The notes: generated from the sequence alone by a model not told the origin. DNA of 64,000 nucleotides from Paracoccaceae bacterium (GCA_027489355.1 JAIXZY010000016.1:1-64000), one strand, 5' to 3'. Shown: positions 53,557 through 62,204, counted from the first letter of the stretch. Numbers and translations: made by a program.

Positions 53557-54225
53557 TCACCTTATGTCGCTTAGTCTGACATCTGGCAGTGGAACGGTAA
53601 ACAGAGATTTTGGAGACGACACGCTTACAATCTCTTTATTGTTAAGCGGCAGTGTGATTGTAAATGCGCTGCGAAAAACTGTGTTGTAGCGTCCAGCAAT
53701 TACGAGCTGATTAGCGTGATGGGCTTCAATAACATCAGGGTCGTGTATTGCCAGATCACATTGGGCGATTCGAAAAGATGAGTCTTTTGAGGACCAAGCT
53801 TCTTCCGCGTAGGGAATTATCGCTTTTCCGAAGCATCGCTCCAAGATAGGCCGGGCACGAGGTGGATCGCCTATCTGAAAAGCAGTATAAAGAAAATCTC
53901 TACCATCGATCGCTGTGCTTGCGGGATCTGCATTGAACTCTATAATAATGGGGGTGTCACTAGAGCCAGACTTATTGTGCCTGCACGCATAGTACATCGC
54001 CCCCGCCTCGTCTCCGCACGCGCAAATGGCCGCCACCGATCTGGTATTTTTGCGAGTGTCGTCAACTGAAAGGTCGGGCTTAAGATGTAGAGCTCTAAGA
54101 TCACCAGGATGCTCGTGTGTCACCTGCCATTTGCCTTGACCCGGCAACAATCCATGCAAACGTATGCTATCCATAACCAGTTCCGCCTTGTCTCTAGGAA
54201 CTGCAATCCCTCTAAAAAAATGCAA
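53557..54225 (-). CDS. Hypothetical protein, possibly ADP-ribosyltransferase-like
   Basis: A soluble protein of 222 residues with a probable TTG start, as no ATG is available in frame, preceded by GCGAGGA. I do not recognise a family with confidence. HFFRGI at the N terminus, CGDEAGAMYYA in the middle and TAIDGRDFLYTAF later are arranged rather like the R/H - S/Y - E scheme of ADP-ribosyltransferase folds. This is only an inference. It points towards the defence cassette and is of clearly lower GC than its neighbours, suggesting separate acquisition. A 67-codon frame directly precedes it. Confidence 0.68.
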   Translation of the reverse strand: MHFFRGIAVPRDKAELVMDSIRLHGLLPGQGKWQVTHEHPGDLRALHLKPDLSVDDTRKNTRSVAAICACGDEAGAMYYACRHNKSGSSDTPIIIEFNADPASTAIDGRDFLYTAFQIGDPPRARPILERCFGKAIIPYAEEAWSSKDSSFRIAQCDLAIHDPDVIEAHHANQLVIAGRYNTVFRSAFTITLPLNNKEIVSVSSPKSLFTVPLPDVRLSDIR

Positions 54226-54227
54226 GT

Positions 54228-54431
54228 CTAATCCTCGCCTTTCTCAACTGTAGAACTTTTCTTTTTTCCATCAGAAGCGCTGATGAAAGGTCGCACGGAA
54301 GAACCGATGATCATCCTGTTGATTGGCCCGCAGGTGCTGGGAGGCATTTTGTCAATTTCAACACTAACGTGCCCGTCGGTCTCAAGTCGATTGTTTTGCG
54401 CGGCGCTGTCAGATGTCATCATACCATCCAT
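54228..54431 (-). CDS. Small 67-aa ORF directly upstream of the ART-like gene
   Basis: An acidic, polar protein (MDGMMTSDSAAQNN..., ending KKKSSTVEKGED) with no motif I know. Its stop lies 2 bases before the start of the 222-aa gene, and the ribosome site of that gene lies within its end, so coupling is likely. Its start has no strong Shine-Dalgarno. It could be a leader or small partner protein (for instance an antitoxin-type partner) or a chance frame. Confidence 0.4.
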   Translation of the reverse strand: MDGMMTSDSAAQNNRLETDGHVSVEIDKMPPSTCGPINRMIIGSSVRPFISASDGKKKSSTVEKGED

Positions 54432-54467
54432 GTCTGGATTGTAGCGTGTCAAGACGAAAGCAAATCC

Positions 54468-55520
54468 ATGCCCCGCATCACCGGCCTCAAGTCCGAAACG
54501 CAACGCGACCGCTTCCTTAACGCGGCCAAGTCCTACGTCCGGGGCGGAGCCCTGGCGCGGACGTGCGGGGCGAAGCTGCGGACGGGCGGGGTCTGCGAGC
54601 AGTTGGCCCTGGCCGGAGAAACGCGCTGTCTCCGGCACGGGGGGCCAACCGCGGCCCGGCGCTTTCGTGAACGGCAGCGGGCGGGGCTGCGCCAAGGGTC
54701 GGTCTCGCCGGAGGAATGGGCGCGGGCCGAAGCCAGGCGGGCGCGGAACGCGCTGACGTGGGCATGGCGCAAAGACCCCCGCCTGCCGGGACGGACGATT
54801 GATCTGGGGCCGGACGAGGTGGCCTTTGTCGCGTCCGCTGCGGACAAGGGAGTGGACGTGGACGCGCTCTATCCTGCGCTGGCAGACTGGCTGCGTTGGC
54901 GCTGGCGGCGGCACCAGATGGACCGCCCGGACGCCGCGCGGTGGCACAAGGCGGTGCGTGAGGAATTGCCCCGGCAGCGGGCCGCTGCGGACGCGGCTGT
55001 GGCGTGGGTGAGCCTTGGGATTACAGACAAGCGGACTAAGGCCGGACGGGCCGCCAAGGCCGCATTGCGTGCCGGGGGCATCGAACGGGCGCGGGCCGCC
55101 GTGGACGCGCTGCGCTCCGCGTCAAGCGCGGCTGTGGACGTGGACATGGACAAGGGAGTGGGCAAGCCTGCCGGACCCTTGACGCCGCTTCCTGTGCGGC
55201 CGTGGACGGCCCGTGCGGCGGCGGACGGGTGGAAGCGTCGGCGGTCTGACCGGCAGAAGGCGCCCCCGGCGCCGCCCCGGCCCGCCAAGCCTCTCGGGCG
55301 TCCGCCGCGCGTGCCGGACCGCCCGGAGGACTTGGCGGCCTATGGTGCGGTCCTGCGCGCAGCGGGACCGCAGGTCCGGGCGATGTATGAGGCGATCCCC
55401 CGGCAGGAAGATCGTCTGCGGTTCCTGCGCGATCTGGCCGGATATGCGAACGCCCCGGACGATGCCGGGGCGCAGCGTAGATGGCTAGGTTGGGTTACGG
55501 CCGAGGATCGTAGGGCGTGA
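54468..55520 (+). CDS. HGG-motif protein of mobile elements, function unknown
   Basis: A basic, Ala/Arg-rich protein of about 350 residues. The N-terminal part has CGAKLRTGGVCEQLALAG, then RCLRHGG. This Cys/His arrangement, ending in HGG, is common in small phage and island proteins. The rest is helical and repetitive, with Pro/Lys-rich linkers. The ATG at 54468 is preferred to one at 54369, because the latter lies in a low-GC stretch unlike the rest of the protein; neither has a good ribosome site. Its 3' end overlaps the convergent small gene by 26 bases. Confidence 0.65.
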   Translation: MPRITGLKSETQRDRFLNAAKSYVRGGALARTCGAKLRTGGVCEQLALAGETRCLRHGGPTAARRFRERQRAGLRQGSVSPEEWARAEARRARNALTWAWRKDPRLPGRTIDLGPDEVAFVASAADKGVDVDALYPALADWLRWRWRRHQMDRPDAARWHKAVREELPRQRAAADAAVAWVSLGITDKRTKAGRAAKAALRAGGIERARAAVDALRSASSAAVDVDMDKGVGKPAGPLTPLPVRPWTARAAADGWKRRRSDRQKAPPAPPRPAKPLGRPPRVPDRPEDLAAYGAVLRAAGPQVRAMYEAIPRQEDRLRFLRDLAGYANAPDDAGAQRRWLGWVTAEDRRA

Positions 55521-55995
55521 AGTCCAAGCCCCAATCGTCCGGGTCCAGCCGGGACGGGTCGGGCAGGACGAGGCTCCGCAGGATCGGTTCGGCCCAGCTT
55601 TCGCCCACATAGATGGCTTCCATGAGAGCCGTCAGCACGAAGGCGCTTTCCTTGGCGGGGTCGGCCTTCACGTTAGGCCAGGCTTCGTCCAAAGTCTCGC
55701 CCCTGTCGTCGCAATAGGCGGACACCGCCGGGAGGGCGACCGTCGCGAGGCGCCACCCTTCGGACTCGCGCGGATCGAGAACCCGCAGAGAGAAGACGAA
55801 CATCGGTTGGATGATCTCGAAGGGCGTTTCGGACAGGAGGACTTCCACGCGACGGATGCGCGCGACCTGACGGGGATTATCCCGCAGCCAGGTCCGTTCG
55901 GCTTCGCCGTCGATCCTTTCGCCCTTCTCGTCGAACAGGGGGCGGAGGGTCGTGGTGGTGCTGAGGGAGTCGGTGAAGGTGTAGAAACTGTTCAC
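55495..55995 (-). CDS. Small island protein A, paralogue of the gene at 56214-56486
   Basis: A soluble acidic protein of 166 residues, read from a GTG at 55995 (VNSFYTFTDSL). The motif LRDNPRQVARIRR...FSLRVLDPRESEGWR is shared with the protein at 56214-56486 (LDNPEAVARIRA...TVRVLDPFAPDGWR), so the two are tandem paralogues. The second half (about 95-166) is unique and ends DPDDWGLDFTPYDPRP. Family unknown to me. Confidence 0.65.
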   Translation of the reverse strand: MNSFYTFTDSLSTTTTLRPLFDEKGERIDGEAERTWLRDNPRQVARIRRVEVLLSETPFEIIQPMFVFSLRVLDPRESEGWRLATVALPAVSAYCDDRGETLDEAWPNVKADPAKESAFVLTALMEAIYVGESWAEPILRSLVLPDPSRLDPDDWGLDFTPYDPRP

Positions 55996-56027
55996 GGGTC
56001 TGGTCTCCGTAAGAGGGTTGGCCGGGG

Positions 56028-56195
56028 TCACGCGGCGTGCCGCGCGGCGATGGGGGCAAACTGCGTGCGCCAATGGAGCGGCAGTTCGGCCAGGTCCGGC
56101 AGGGCAAGCCCGCCGGGGGCAGTCAGCGCATGGCCCGCGTCCACGTCCGCGTCGGCCGTCAGGACGGTCAGGGCGAAGTCGTTGTCGGCCATCAT
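56028..56195 (-). CDS. Small 55-aa hypothetical protein
   Basis: The frame starts MMADNDFALTVLTADADVDAG and is 55 residues long. It lies between the two paralogous small genes in the same direction, 18 bases after one and 32 before the next, and has sensible codon use with high third-position GC. AGGAG lies 12 bases upstream, a little far. No family is recognised. Confidence 0.5.
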   Translation of the reverse strand: MMADNDFALTVLTADADVDAGHALTAPGGLALPDLAELPLHWRTQFAPIAARHAA

Positions 56196-56213
56196 GTCGC
56201 CGGTGTTCTCCTG

Positions 56214-56486
56214 TCACCCCCGGAAGGCCGGGGCGTCCCAATGGACGGAGTGGACTTCGACATGGGCGGGCCGCCAGCCGTCCGGCGCGAACGGGTCCAA
56301 CACCCGGACGGTCAGCAGGATCACCCGCTTGTCCGTCCGGGTGTCGTCCCGGAAGGCCCGGATGCGCGCGACGGCTTCGGGGTTGTCCAGAAGCCAGCCC
56401 GGATCAGACGGCAAGGCGAGGTCGGGCGCATAGATGCGGCCGAGGTCGGGCATACGCCCGACGAAGCGATAAATCGCGTTTGTCAA
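56214..56486 (-). CDS. Small island protein B, paralogue of the gene at 55495-55995
   Basis: A 90-residue protein read from a TTG at 56486 (LTNAIYRFVGRM), which has AAGGGGGA 7 bases upstream and matches the start position of its paralogue. It shares the core DNP-x2-VARIR ... RVLDP-x5-GWR with that protein. An open frame continues upstream, but there it encodes a repetitive Arg/Pro-rich string that is unlikely to be translated. Function unknown. Confidence 0.6.
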   Translation of the reverse strand: MTNAIYRFVGRMPDLGRIYAPDLALPSDPGWLLDNPEAVARIRAFRDDTRTDKRVILLTVRVLDPFAPDGWRPAHVEVHSVHWDAPAFRG

Positions 56487-56768
56487 GATTTGGTCCCCCT
56501 TCGGTGCTTTCGAGGGGTTGGCGTTCTGCCGCCCGTTACCGGACGACGGTGGGGGCGCGGGACGAGGGCGCCTTGGGGTCGTCCGTGGCGCTGGACGAGG
56601 GCGCCTTGGGGTCGTCCGTGGCGGCCTGCGAACCGCCATTGCCGCCGGAGGTCCAGCGCGCAGGGAGTGGTCGAGGGGCAAGAACGCGCCCCATTAATCA
56701 CCTAACGAATATTCACGTCCGGCCCAGAATTGGCCGCCGATGGGGGCCGAACGCCCAGTGGAAGACAA

Positions 56769-57060
56769 GGTAGACCGCGAAAGCGCCCCAAAGAGTTTCT
56801 TCCTGTTTTCGTGCTTTCCGGCCCTGTTTCCTGCCCCTTTCCTTATCTTTTCAGAACTAAAGAGATAGGTCGGTCTACCTTGTCTACTTTTCCAGAAACC
56901 GATTTTTTAACAGTAACTTACGGTAGACAAAGCGGTAGACAAAGAGGGGGACAGGGTAGACAAGGCCCCCTGCGGGCGAGCGGACCGAAACTGAGCGGGG
57001 AATTCTCCCCTTATCTTCGCCCCTTGCTTTGTCCCCCGATTGTCTACCACTTTGTCTACC
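56769..57060. repeat. Iteron cluster GGTAGACAA, candidate replication origin of the element
   Basis: GGTAGACAA occurs at 56922-56930, 56934-56942 and 56955-56963. Its complement TTGTCTACC occurs at 57040-57048 and 57052-57060. Partial copies lie at 56769-56775, 56873-56879 and 56880-56887. Direct pairs are spaced exactly 12 bases apart and the two groups face each other across about 75 bases. The cluster fills most of the 602-base gap between the small genes and the 3' end of the primase gene, where I see no protein gene. P4-type primases act at iteron origins. Confidence 0.75.
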
Positions 57061-57088
57061 TTTCCAAACTTTACGGGAATTTCCCGAA

Positions 57089-59911
57089 TTACGCCCCGCC
57101 GGACGCCCGGTCCTCGCGAAGCCGCCAGTCATAAATGCGGCAGTGCTTGCGCCCGGCCTCCGCGCGTTCGATCCCCCAACGGTCCCGCAGCGGACCCAAG
57201 ACCCGCGCAATCCCAGACTTAAGCGGAACGCGGTTGCGGTCCCAATACGGCCCGTCGATGAGAGCCAGCGTCCGGTCCAGGTCTTCATACGACCCACGCC
57301 AGCCGCCTCCGGGCTGTTGCCGCAGCAATTCGCGCAGCCGGTAAGCAATCGGGTCGTCCGACAGTTGGTCCTCGGCCGCCGCAGCCCGCAGGTTGTTGAT
57401 CGCCTGCGTAAGCAGCCCGGCGGGCCAGTCAAGGCCATGCCAAGCGGCGGCTTCGGCTACTTGCGCCACGTCCGCGAAACGCGGCGGTGGGGGGAAGAAG
57501 CCCCCGCGCTGCGCCAGCCTGATGGACCCAACATGCTCCAAGCCGACGGCCAGAAGGTCGAACAGGTCGGCCAGCAGATGCGGCAGGTCCGCAGCCCACG
57601 CCGCGTCCAGTTCGCTCTCGGACCTGCGCTTTTCCTTGGGGAGCGGCGGGGTGGCCAGGTTCAGCAACCTGTCCTGCAAATCCGGGCGGCGGGTAATGCC
57701 GCTGTCCAGGACGGACGTGAAAATCACCGAGCAGAGGGCACTCGCCACCGTCCGCTCGTTGTTTGTGTAGAGCCGCCGCGCCGAATAGGAGGCCCCCGTA
57801 GCAAGGCAGCAGAGAATGTCCGCGTGTTCCGCGCGGACCCCGGAGGTATTGTCCAGGACGATGTTGCTCATCTGCCCAAGCTGCGCAAACACCCCTGCCT
57901 CGTCCGCCGCCAGACGCGACAGGACCGCAGCCTTGTCCGGGTCAGTAAGGTCGTTCATGCGCCGGGCAGTGGTCGTCTTTCCGCCACCCTGTTCCCCCGC
58001 AAGCAGCAGGTGCGGAACGGCGCCCACACGAACCACTTGTGCGATGAGGAAAGTCAGCAGGGCGGCGCGCTGCATGACGCCCTCGTCGCGCGGGTCGTTC
58101 GGCCGCAGCACCGGCGCAAGGGGAACGTGCCGCAGAATGCGGTCGAGAAACGACAGCCCGTCGTTCGCCCGGACCGGCAGGGCCTGCGGCAGTCCGCCGG
58201 GGCGGTGCATCAACACCACCGGGGCGTCGGCGACTTTTACGACCTTCCAGCCGCCCTGCTTGATTTCAATCGCGCGATTTTCCGCGTCCATAAGGTTGAA
58301 ATAGATGGTCGGGTTGTCCGGCGGCCCGAATGCGGCCACGCGATAGAAGACTTCCACAGGTTCGTTGGCGGCGGCCAACGCCTCAAGAGATTCCGTCAGG
58401 TGCTTCCGTGCCGGTCCGGTAAGGCCAATGCCGTTCCGCGTAAGCCAGCCCAGCAATACGTTGAAGCCAGCCGTCCAAGAGAGATTGACCCAACGCCCGT
58501 CCACACAGACGACAACCCCGCCGTCCTTCGCATCGGGGCGCGGAACGATGCTGTGAAGCTGCATGAATGCAAGGGCGAGATCGTGCCTGGCGCGCTTGCT
58601 CTTGCCGTCGCCGCTTTCGGCCGCCGCATCCTTCTGAATACGTGCGGCGCGGTTCGACGCCAAGCGCGCCGTCTCGGACGCCACTTCCTCCGCATCATCC
58701 AACCCGCCTGCGTCCCTGACACTCTCGCGTGCCAAATACTCCACCGCCGTCTCAGGCTCACCCGCGCCCAGCAAGCCCAACACCCGCCGCCCGGCCTGAC
58801 GCTCGTCGTAAGCCTGCATCATCATCTGCCGGAATTCGACCGTCGAATGGCCTTGGCAGGACGCATGGTTACAGTGCATCAGCCCGCCGCCAAGGAAGGC
58901 AAAGCCCGTATCGACCCTAGTGCTGTGCGCCGCCATGTTCGGACAGTGGGCTTCGACCACGCCAGCCCCGCGCTGCGTCAGGTTCCCGCCGCACTCCTGC
59001 CAGAGCCGCATCAGCGGATCAGGACGGGACAGGTCCGCCGACCGGACCAGCGCCCCGGACCCGAGGGCCGCACCGATCTGCGCGGCGTTCATCATCGCCC
59101 GCCCGGACGCGGACGCCGGGAAGTCGGCCTGACGCCACGCCTGCGCCCCCGTGCCGGCCCCGTTGGCCCCGCCTACGATCACCGCCCCCAGCGCCTCGAC
59201 GTCCACCCGGCCGTCCTCGTCCAGCCGCCATTCCAGCAACTCGACCCGCGGCGGATCGCCCGCCCCGTCCTCGCCCCGGTATTTGGGCTTGGAGTTCCAC
59301 CCGCCGGGCAAACGAACGTAGCGCGAGACGTCCATCACTTCGTCGGTCAGACCCTGCTCGACCAGCCAAGCCCGGATCAGCGCGAGGTCCGTCCACCGCC
59401 GGGGGTCCATCGCGTCCCCAGCCAAGGCCCAGAACCAGGTTTCGTTCCCGGGCGAGGTCTGGACGCGCGCCGTCGGACGCGGACAACCCAGCAGGAACAG
59501 CAACTCCCACTTCGCCCGGTCAACCTTGGTCCCCACGTCGTCCACGATCAGGATCGGCTGCGCGATTACCGCCGTGTTGGACCTGCGCGGGGGTTTGCCG
59601 TCGGGCTGGGGCATGTTGTCCATCACGCCGATGGACAGATACAAATCCCCTTCCTGCGTCGGGAACGCGCGTTCCAACCAGTCCAGCCCCGCCCGCCCGT
59701 GCCAACTCTCGCCTGACGCGCTGGACGTGAAGCCCGTGGTCCAGACCACACCCCCCGACCGCGCGGGCCAACCCCCCATCAGCCCCTCAACAAAGTGCCG
59801 GATAGCATCCCACGCCAACGGACCCATGTTCAGGTTACAGGGCATATACTTGGCGCCATTGCCGGTCTTGTCAGCTTGCCCCATGGGGGTCTTTTCGATA
59901 ACATCGGACAT
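57089..59911 (-). CDS. Primase/ATPase replication protein of the element
   Basis: A 940-residue protein. Residues about 20-260 look like a RepB-type primase-polymerase domain: ILIVDDVGTKVDRAKWELLF, VQTSPGNETWFWAL and DVSRYVRLPGGWNSKPKY. A Cys/His cluster near 330-375 (HCPNMAAHS, LMHCNHASCQGHS) resembles a primase zinc finger. A P-loop ATPase follows with GEQGGGKTTTARR near 640 and ERTVASALCSVIFTSVLDSGITRRPDLQDR later. The ATG at 59911 has AAAGGA 8 bases upstream. The gene ends 29 bases from the iteron cluster. Together they suggest autonomous replication of the excised element, as in phage P4. Confidence 0.82.
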   Translation of the reverse strand: MSDVIEKTPMGQADKTGNGAKYMPCNLNMGPLAWDAIRHFVEGLMGGWPARSGGVVWTTGFTSSASGESWHGRAGLDWLERAFPTQEGDLYLSIGVMDNMPQPDGKPPRRSNTAVIAQPILIVDDVGTKVDRAKWELLFLLGCPRPTARVQTSPGNETWFWALAGDAMDPRRWTDLALIRAWLVEQGLTDEVMDVSRYVRLPGGWNSKPKYRGEDGAGDPPRVELLEWRLDEDGRVDVEALGAVIVGGANGAGTGAQAWRQADFPASASGRAMMNAAQIGAALGSGALVRSADLSRPDPLMRLWQECGGNLTQRGAGVVEAHCPNMAAHSTRVDTGFAFLGGGLMHCNHASCQGHSTVEFRQMMMQAYDERQAGRRVLGLLGAGEPETAVEYLARESVRDAGGLDDAEEVASETARLASNRAARIQKDAAAESGDGKSKRARHDLALAFMQLHSIVPRPDAKDGGVVVCVDGRWVNLSWTAGFNVLLGWLTRNGIGLTGPARKHLTESLEALAAANEPVEVFYRVAAFGPPDNPTIYFNLMDAENRAIEIKQGGWKVVKVADAPVVLMHRPGGLPQALPVRANDGLSFLDRILRHVPLAPVLRPNDPRDEGVMQRAALLTFLIAQVVRVGAVPHLLLAGEQGGGKTTTARRMNDLTDPDKAAVLSRLAADEAGVFAQLGQMSNIVLDNTSGVRAEHADILCCLATGASYSARRLYTNNERTVASALCSVIFTSVLDSGITRRPDLQDRLLNLATPPLPKEKRRSESELDAAWAADLPHLLADLFDLLAVGLEHVGSIRLAQRGGFFPPPPRFADVAQVAEAAAWHGLDWPAGLLTQAINNLRAAAAEDQLSDDPIAYRLRELLRQQPGGGWRGSYEDLDRTLALIDGPYWDRNRVPLKSGIARVLGPLRDRWGIERAEAGRKHCRIYDWRLREDRASGGA

Positions 59912-59978
59912 GTAGAAGTTCCTTTCAGGGGCCGTTTCGCGTGGCGCGCGGAGCGGCCCTGTTCTATTGGGGGAGGGG

Positions 59979-60185
59979 TTACGGGGCGCTGCGTTCGGCC
60001 TTGCGGGCATCGATCCAGGCGCGGACTTCGGCTTCCGGCCAAGCAGAGGCACGGCCCAGCTTCACGGGTTTCGGGAAGTGGCGCTGAACCACGGCCTTAT
60101 AGATCGTGGCGCGGGCCAAGCCCGTGAGTTCCTGCACGGCAGGCAAGCGGAGCAGGCGGTCGCTGTAGACGGTTGCGGCGCTCAA
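59979..60185 (-). CDS. AlpA-family DNA-binding regulator (1)
   Basis: A 68-residue winged-helix protein. LLRLPAVQELTGLARATIYKAVVQRHFPKPVKLG then ASAWPEAEVRAWIDARKAE is the complete MerR/AlpA excisionase-like domain. AlpA-type proteins activate integrase or act as excision factors. Its start overlaps the stop of the next upstream regulator by 4 bases. It precedes the primase gene. Confidence 0.9.
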   Translation of the reverse strand: MSAATVYSDRLLRLPAVQELTGLARATIYKAVVQRHFPKPVKLGRASAWPEAEVRAWIDARKAERSAP

Positions 60186-60382
60186 TTCGCACCCCCTTCC
60201 GCCCGGCGATGGCTTTCCAACCAGTTCGCAACATCGCTTTCCCGCCAGCGAAGGGTCTGACGGGTCACTTTGACGGGGGCAGGGAAAGCGCCAGCCTTCC
60301 GCCAGCGCCAGAGGGTAGAAGCATCAACGCCGATGAGCCGCAGGACTTCTTTCCTGCGCAGCAAGCTTGCGGAATTTCCCAC
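60182..60382 (-). CDS. AlpA-family DNA-binding regulator (2)
   Basis: A 66-residue protein with the same fold: LLRRKEVLRLIGVDASTLWRWRKAGAFPAPVKV then LRWRESDVANWLESHRR. It is clearly different in sequence from its downstream neighbour, so the pair is not a recent duplication. One may drive replication genes and the other excision. It lies 160 bases from the end of the integrase gene. Confidence 0.88.
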   Translation of the reverse strand: MGNSASLLRRKEVLRLIGVDASTLWRWRKAGAFPAPVKVTRQTLRWRESDVANWLESHRRAEGGAN

Positions 60383-60542
60383 GGTTTATCTCCTTAACCT
60401 TGGGGACGTTCAGCGCTTACATCGGCTCTCCTATGCTGCCTCGGGTTTGGATACTGCCACGCGATCTAACGCGATGCAACGTCGAATTGGGGCAGGCTCG
60501 GCCCTTAAAGTTTTGACAAAGCAGGCAAATCGGGGCGTAGCC

Positions 60543-61886
60543 CTATGCCTGCCCCCCGAACGCAGCCGCGCGCAGCGGCACGACGTTGCCCAGCCCTGCC
60601 GGGACTTCGCCCGCGCACACGGCGGCCCATGTTTCCATCATCGGCCTGCGGCGCTCATGTGCCGAACCGCGCTTGTAGGCCCGTTCCACCGCGCCAAGCT
60701 GATGGGCAAGCTGTTCCTCAATCAATTCGCGGGGGAAGTCCGTTTGTTCCGCCGCCCAATCCCTGAAGGTGGACCGCAGGCCGTGCGGGGTGAAGGTCTT
60801 GAAGGCTTCCATCCGCCGCATCAGCATCAGCCCCGCCATTTCAGTCAGGGGCCGCCCCCTGCCTGACGCGAAGACGTAATCGGACGGAGCTGGGTCTTCG
60901 CCCTTCTCGCGGGCCGGGTGGCGGCGCTTCGCCTCCGCCAGAATATCCGCCATGCGTTCGGTGATGGGCACGACATGGGGGCGCCGCATCTTCATGCGCC
61001 CTGCCGGGATTTCCCACACTTTCCGGTCGAGGTCGATTTCACCCCAAGTCGCAAAGCGGGCCTCGCCCGTCCGGCATGCGGCCAGCGCGATCCACTCCAA
61101 CATCAGGGCGGCCATGCCCTCGGCTTGCCTGGCACGGACGGCGGCCACAAAGGCCGCGATCTGGTCATGGGGGACGGCGGGATGGTGCCTGGGTTCGACA
61201 CGGGGAGGGGGCAGGGTGGCGTCGAACTGCCGCCACGACGCGGGGTTGTCGCCCCGGAAATGCCCGTTCTGGATGGCATGGGCGAACAGCCGTTCGATCC
61301 GTTGGCGGGTCCGGCTGGCGGTGACGGTCTTTTCCGTCCAGATCGGCTGCAACACTCGCAGCACGTCCTCGCGGGTGATGGACGCCAGCGGCATGTCCCG
61401 CAAAGCCTTCGCGTGGGTGGCAAAAGACGCTTTCCATTGCTGGATATGAGCGGGGTTGGTGAAGCCTGTCAGAGCGAAGGGCAGGAAGTGGTGATCCGCA
61501 TAGCGCCCAAAGGTCATTGCCTGTTCGGATGCAGCGCGGGCAATGGCTTCGGCCCGCTGCCGGGTTGCTTCCTCTGCGCGGCGGTCGTCTTCGATAGGGT
61601 CGATCCCCTTCGCCAGCATGTCGCGCGCTGCGGCGGCCTTCTCGCGGGCGGTGGCCAGCGTCACGGCGGGGTAAGTCCCCAAGCCCATAGACCGCTGGAA
61701 TAACTGGCTACCCTTGGCGATCTGCCCGGCACGGAAGTCCGCGTCCGGGCTGACATACTTGAAGGACCACTTTCCGGCAGACTTGGCCGTGGCGCGATAG
61801 AGAAGGCCGCCCCCGTCCGCGAGGGCGGTGCCGGGGGCGGCGGCTTCGATCTGCTTGACCGTCAGGCGGTGCAGGGATTTGGACAT
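60543..61886 (-). CDS. P4-type tyrosine integrase (intact)
   Basis: A 447-residue site-specific recombinase. The N-terminal LTVKQIEAAAPGTALADGGGLLY is the arm-binding DUF4102-type domain. Catalytic residues are visible: Arg in ACRTGEARFATW (near 272), the HGLRSTFRDWA block (near 362), His in AHQLG, and nucleophile Tyr in RAYKRG (near 401). The ATG at 61886 has AGGAGG six bases upstream; the frame extends further but in a repetitive Arg/Gly stretch. It should insert the element at the 3' end of tRNA-Ser(GGA). It lies about 450 bases from attR. Confidence 0.93.
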   Translation of the reverse strand: MSKSLHRLTVKQIEAAAPGTALADGGGLLYRATAKSAGKWSFKYVSPDADFRAGQIAKGSQLFQRSMGLGTYPAVTLATAREKAAAARDMLAKGIDPIEDDRRAEEATRQRAEAIARAASEQAMTFGRYADHHFLPFALTGFTNPAHIQQWKASFATHAKALRDMPLASITREDVLRVLQPIWTEKTVTASRTRQRIERLFAHAIQNGHFRGDNPASWRQFDATLPPPRVEPRHHPAVPHDQIAAFVAAVRARQAEGMAALMLEWIALAACRTGEARFATWGEIDLDRKVWEIPAGRMKMRRPHVVPITERMADILAEAKRRHPAREKGEDPAPSDYVFASGRGRPLTEMAGLMLMRRMEAFKTFTPHGLRSTFRDWAAEQTDFPRELIEEQLAHQLGAVERAYKRGSAHERRRPMMETWAAVCAGEVPAGLGNVVPLRAAAFGGQA

Positions 61887-61897
61887 GGCTGCGCCTC

Positions 61898-62155
61898 CTA
61901 GACGAGTTCGAGGTTGAACGCGAAGGCGCGGATGGCTTCCAGCGGCAGGCCGGAGGCGTCGGCCACGTCCGCAGCCGCCATTTCTTCGTCCACGATCATC
62001 CCCACGAGCGAGGCGGAAAGGTTCCGCCAAGGGTCCGGCAAAGCGGCGTGGGCTGCGTCCGGCAGGGACGAGAAAGCTGCAAGGACCGCACCGAAGGCTG
62101 CGCCATCGGCAGCAAGATCGGACAGGCTGTTGTGGGCGGTGATCGTGACGGACAT
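61898..62155 (-). CDS. Small hypothetical protein upstream of the integrase
   Basis: An acidic protein of 85 residues, rich in Ala, Asp and Leu (SDLAADGAAFGAVLAAFSSLPDAAHAALP ... GMIVDEEMAAADVADASG). It appears wholly helical; DVADASGLPLEAIRAFAF could be a short helix-turn-helix-like pair. It lies 11 bases before the integrase start in the same direction. No family is recognised; it may affect integrase expression or direction of recombination. Confidence 0.65.
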   Translation of the reverse strand: MSVTITAHNSLSDLAADGAAFGAVLAAFSSLPDAAHAALPDPWRNLSASLVGMIVDEEMAAADVADASGLPLEAIRAFAFNLELV

Positions 62156-62168
62156 TGGCTTCTCTATT

Positions 62169-62204
62169 TAGTGCCGCGTTCCTCTGGGCACTATCTGGGC
62201 ACTA
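62169..62204. repeat. Arm-type repeats near attR
   Basis: TGGGCACTA occurs at 62185-62193 and 62196-62204, with the inverted TAGTGCC at 62169-62175. The same GGCACTA core occurs in the pair near attL (42553-42571). They lie just upstream of the small gene and integrase and 131 bases inside attR. Confidence 0.6.

Noticed and set aside
57029-59716. Plus-strand open frame of nearly 900 codons opposite the primase gene
   Set aside because: It is antisense to the primase/ATPase motifs and has no family features.
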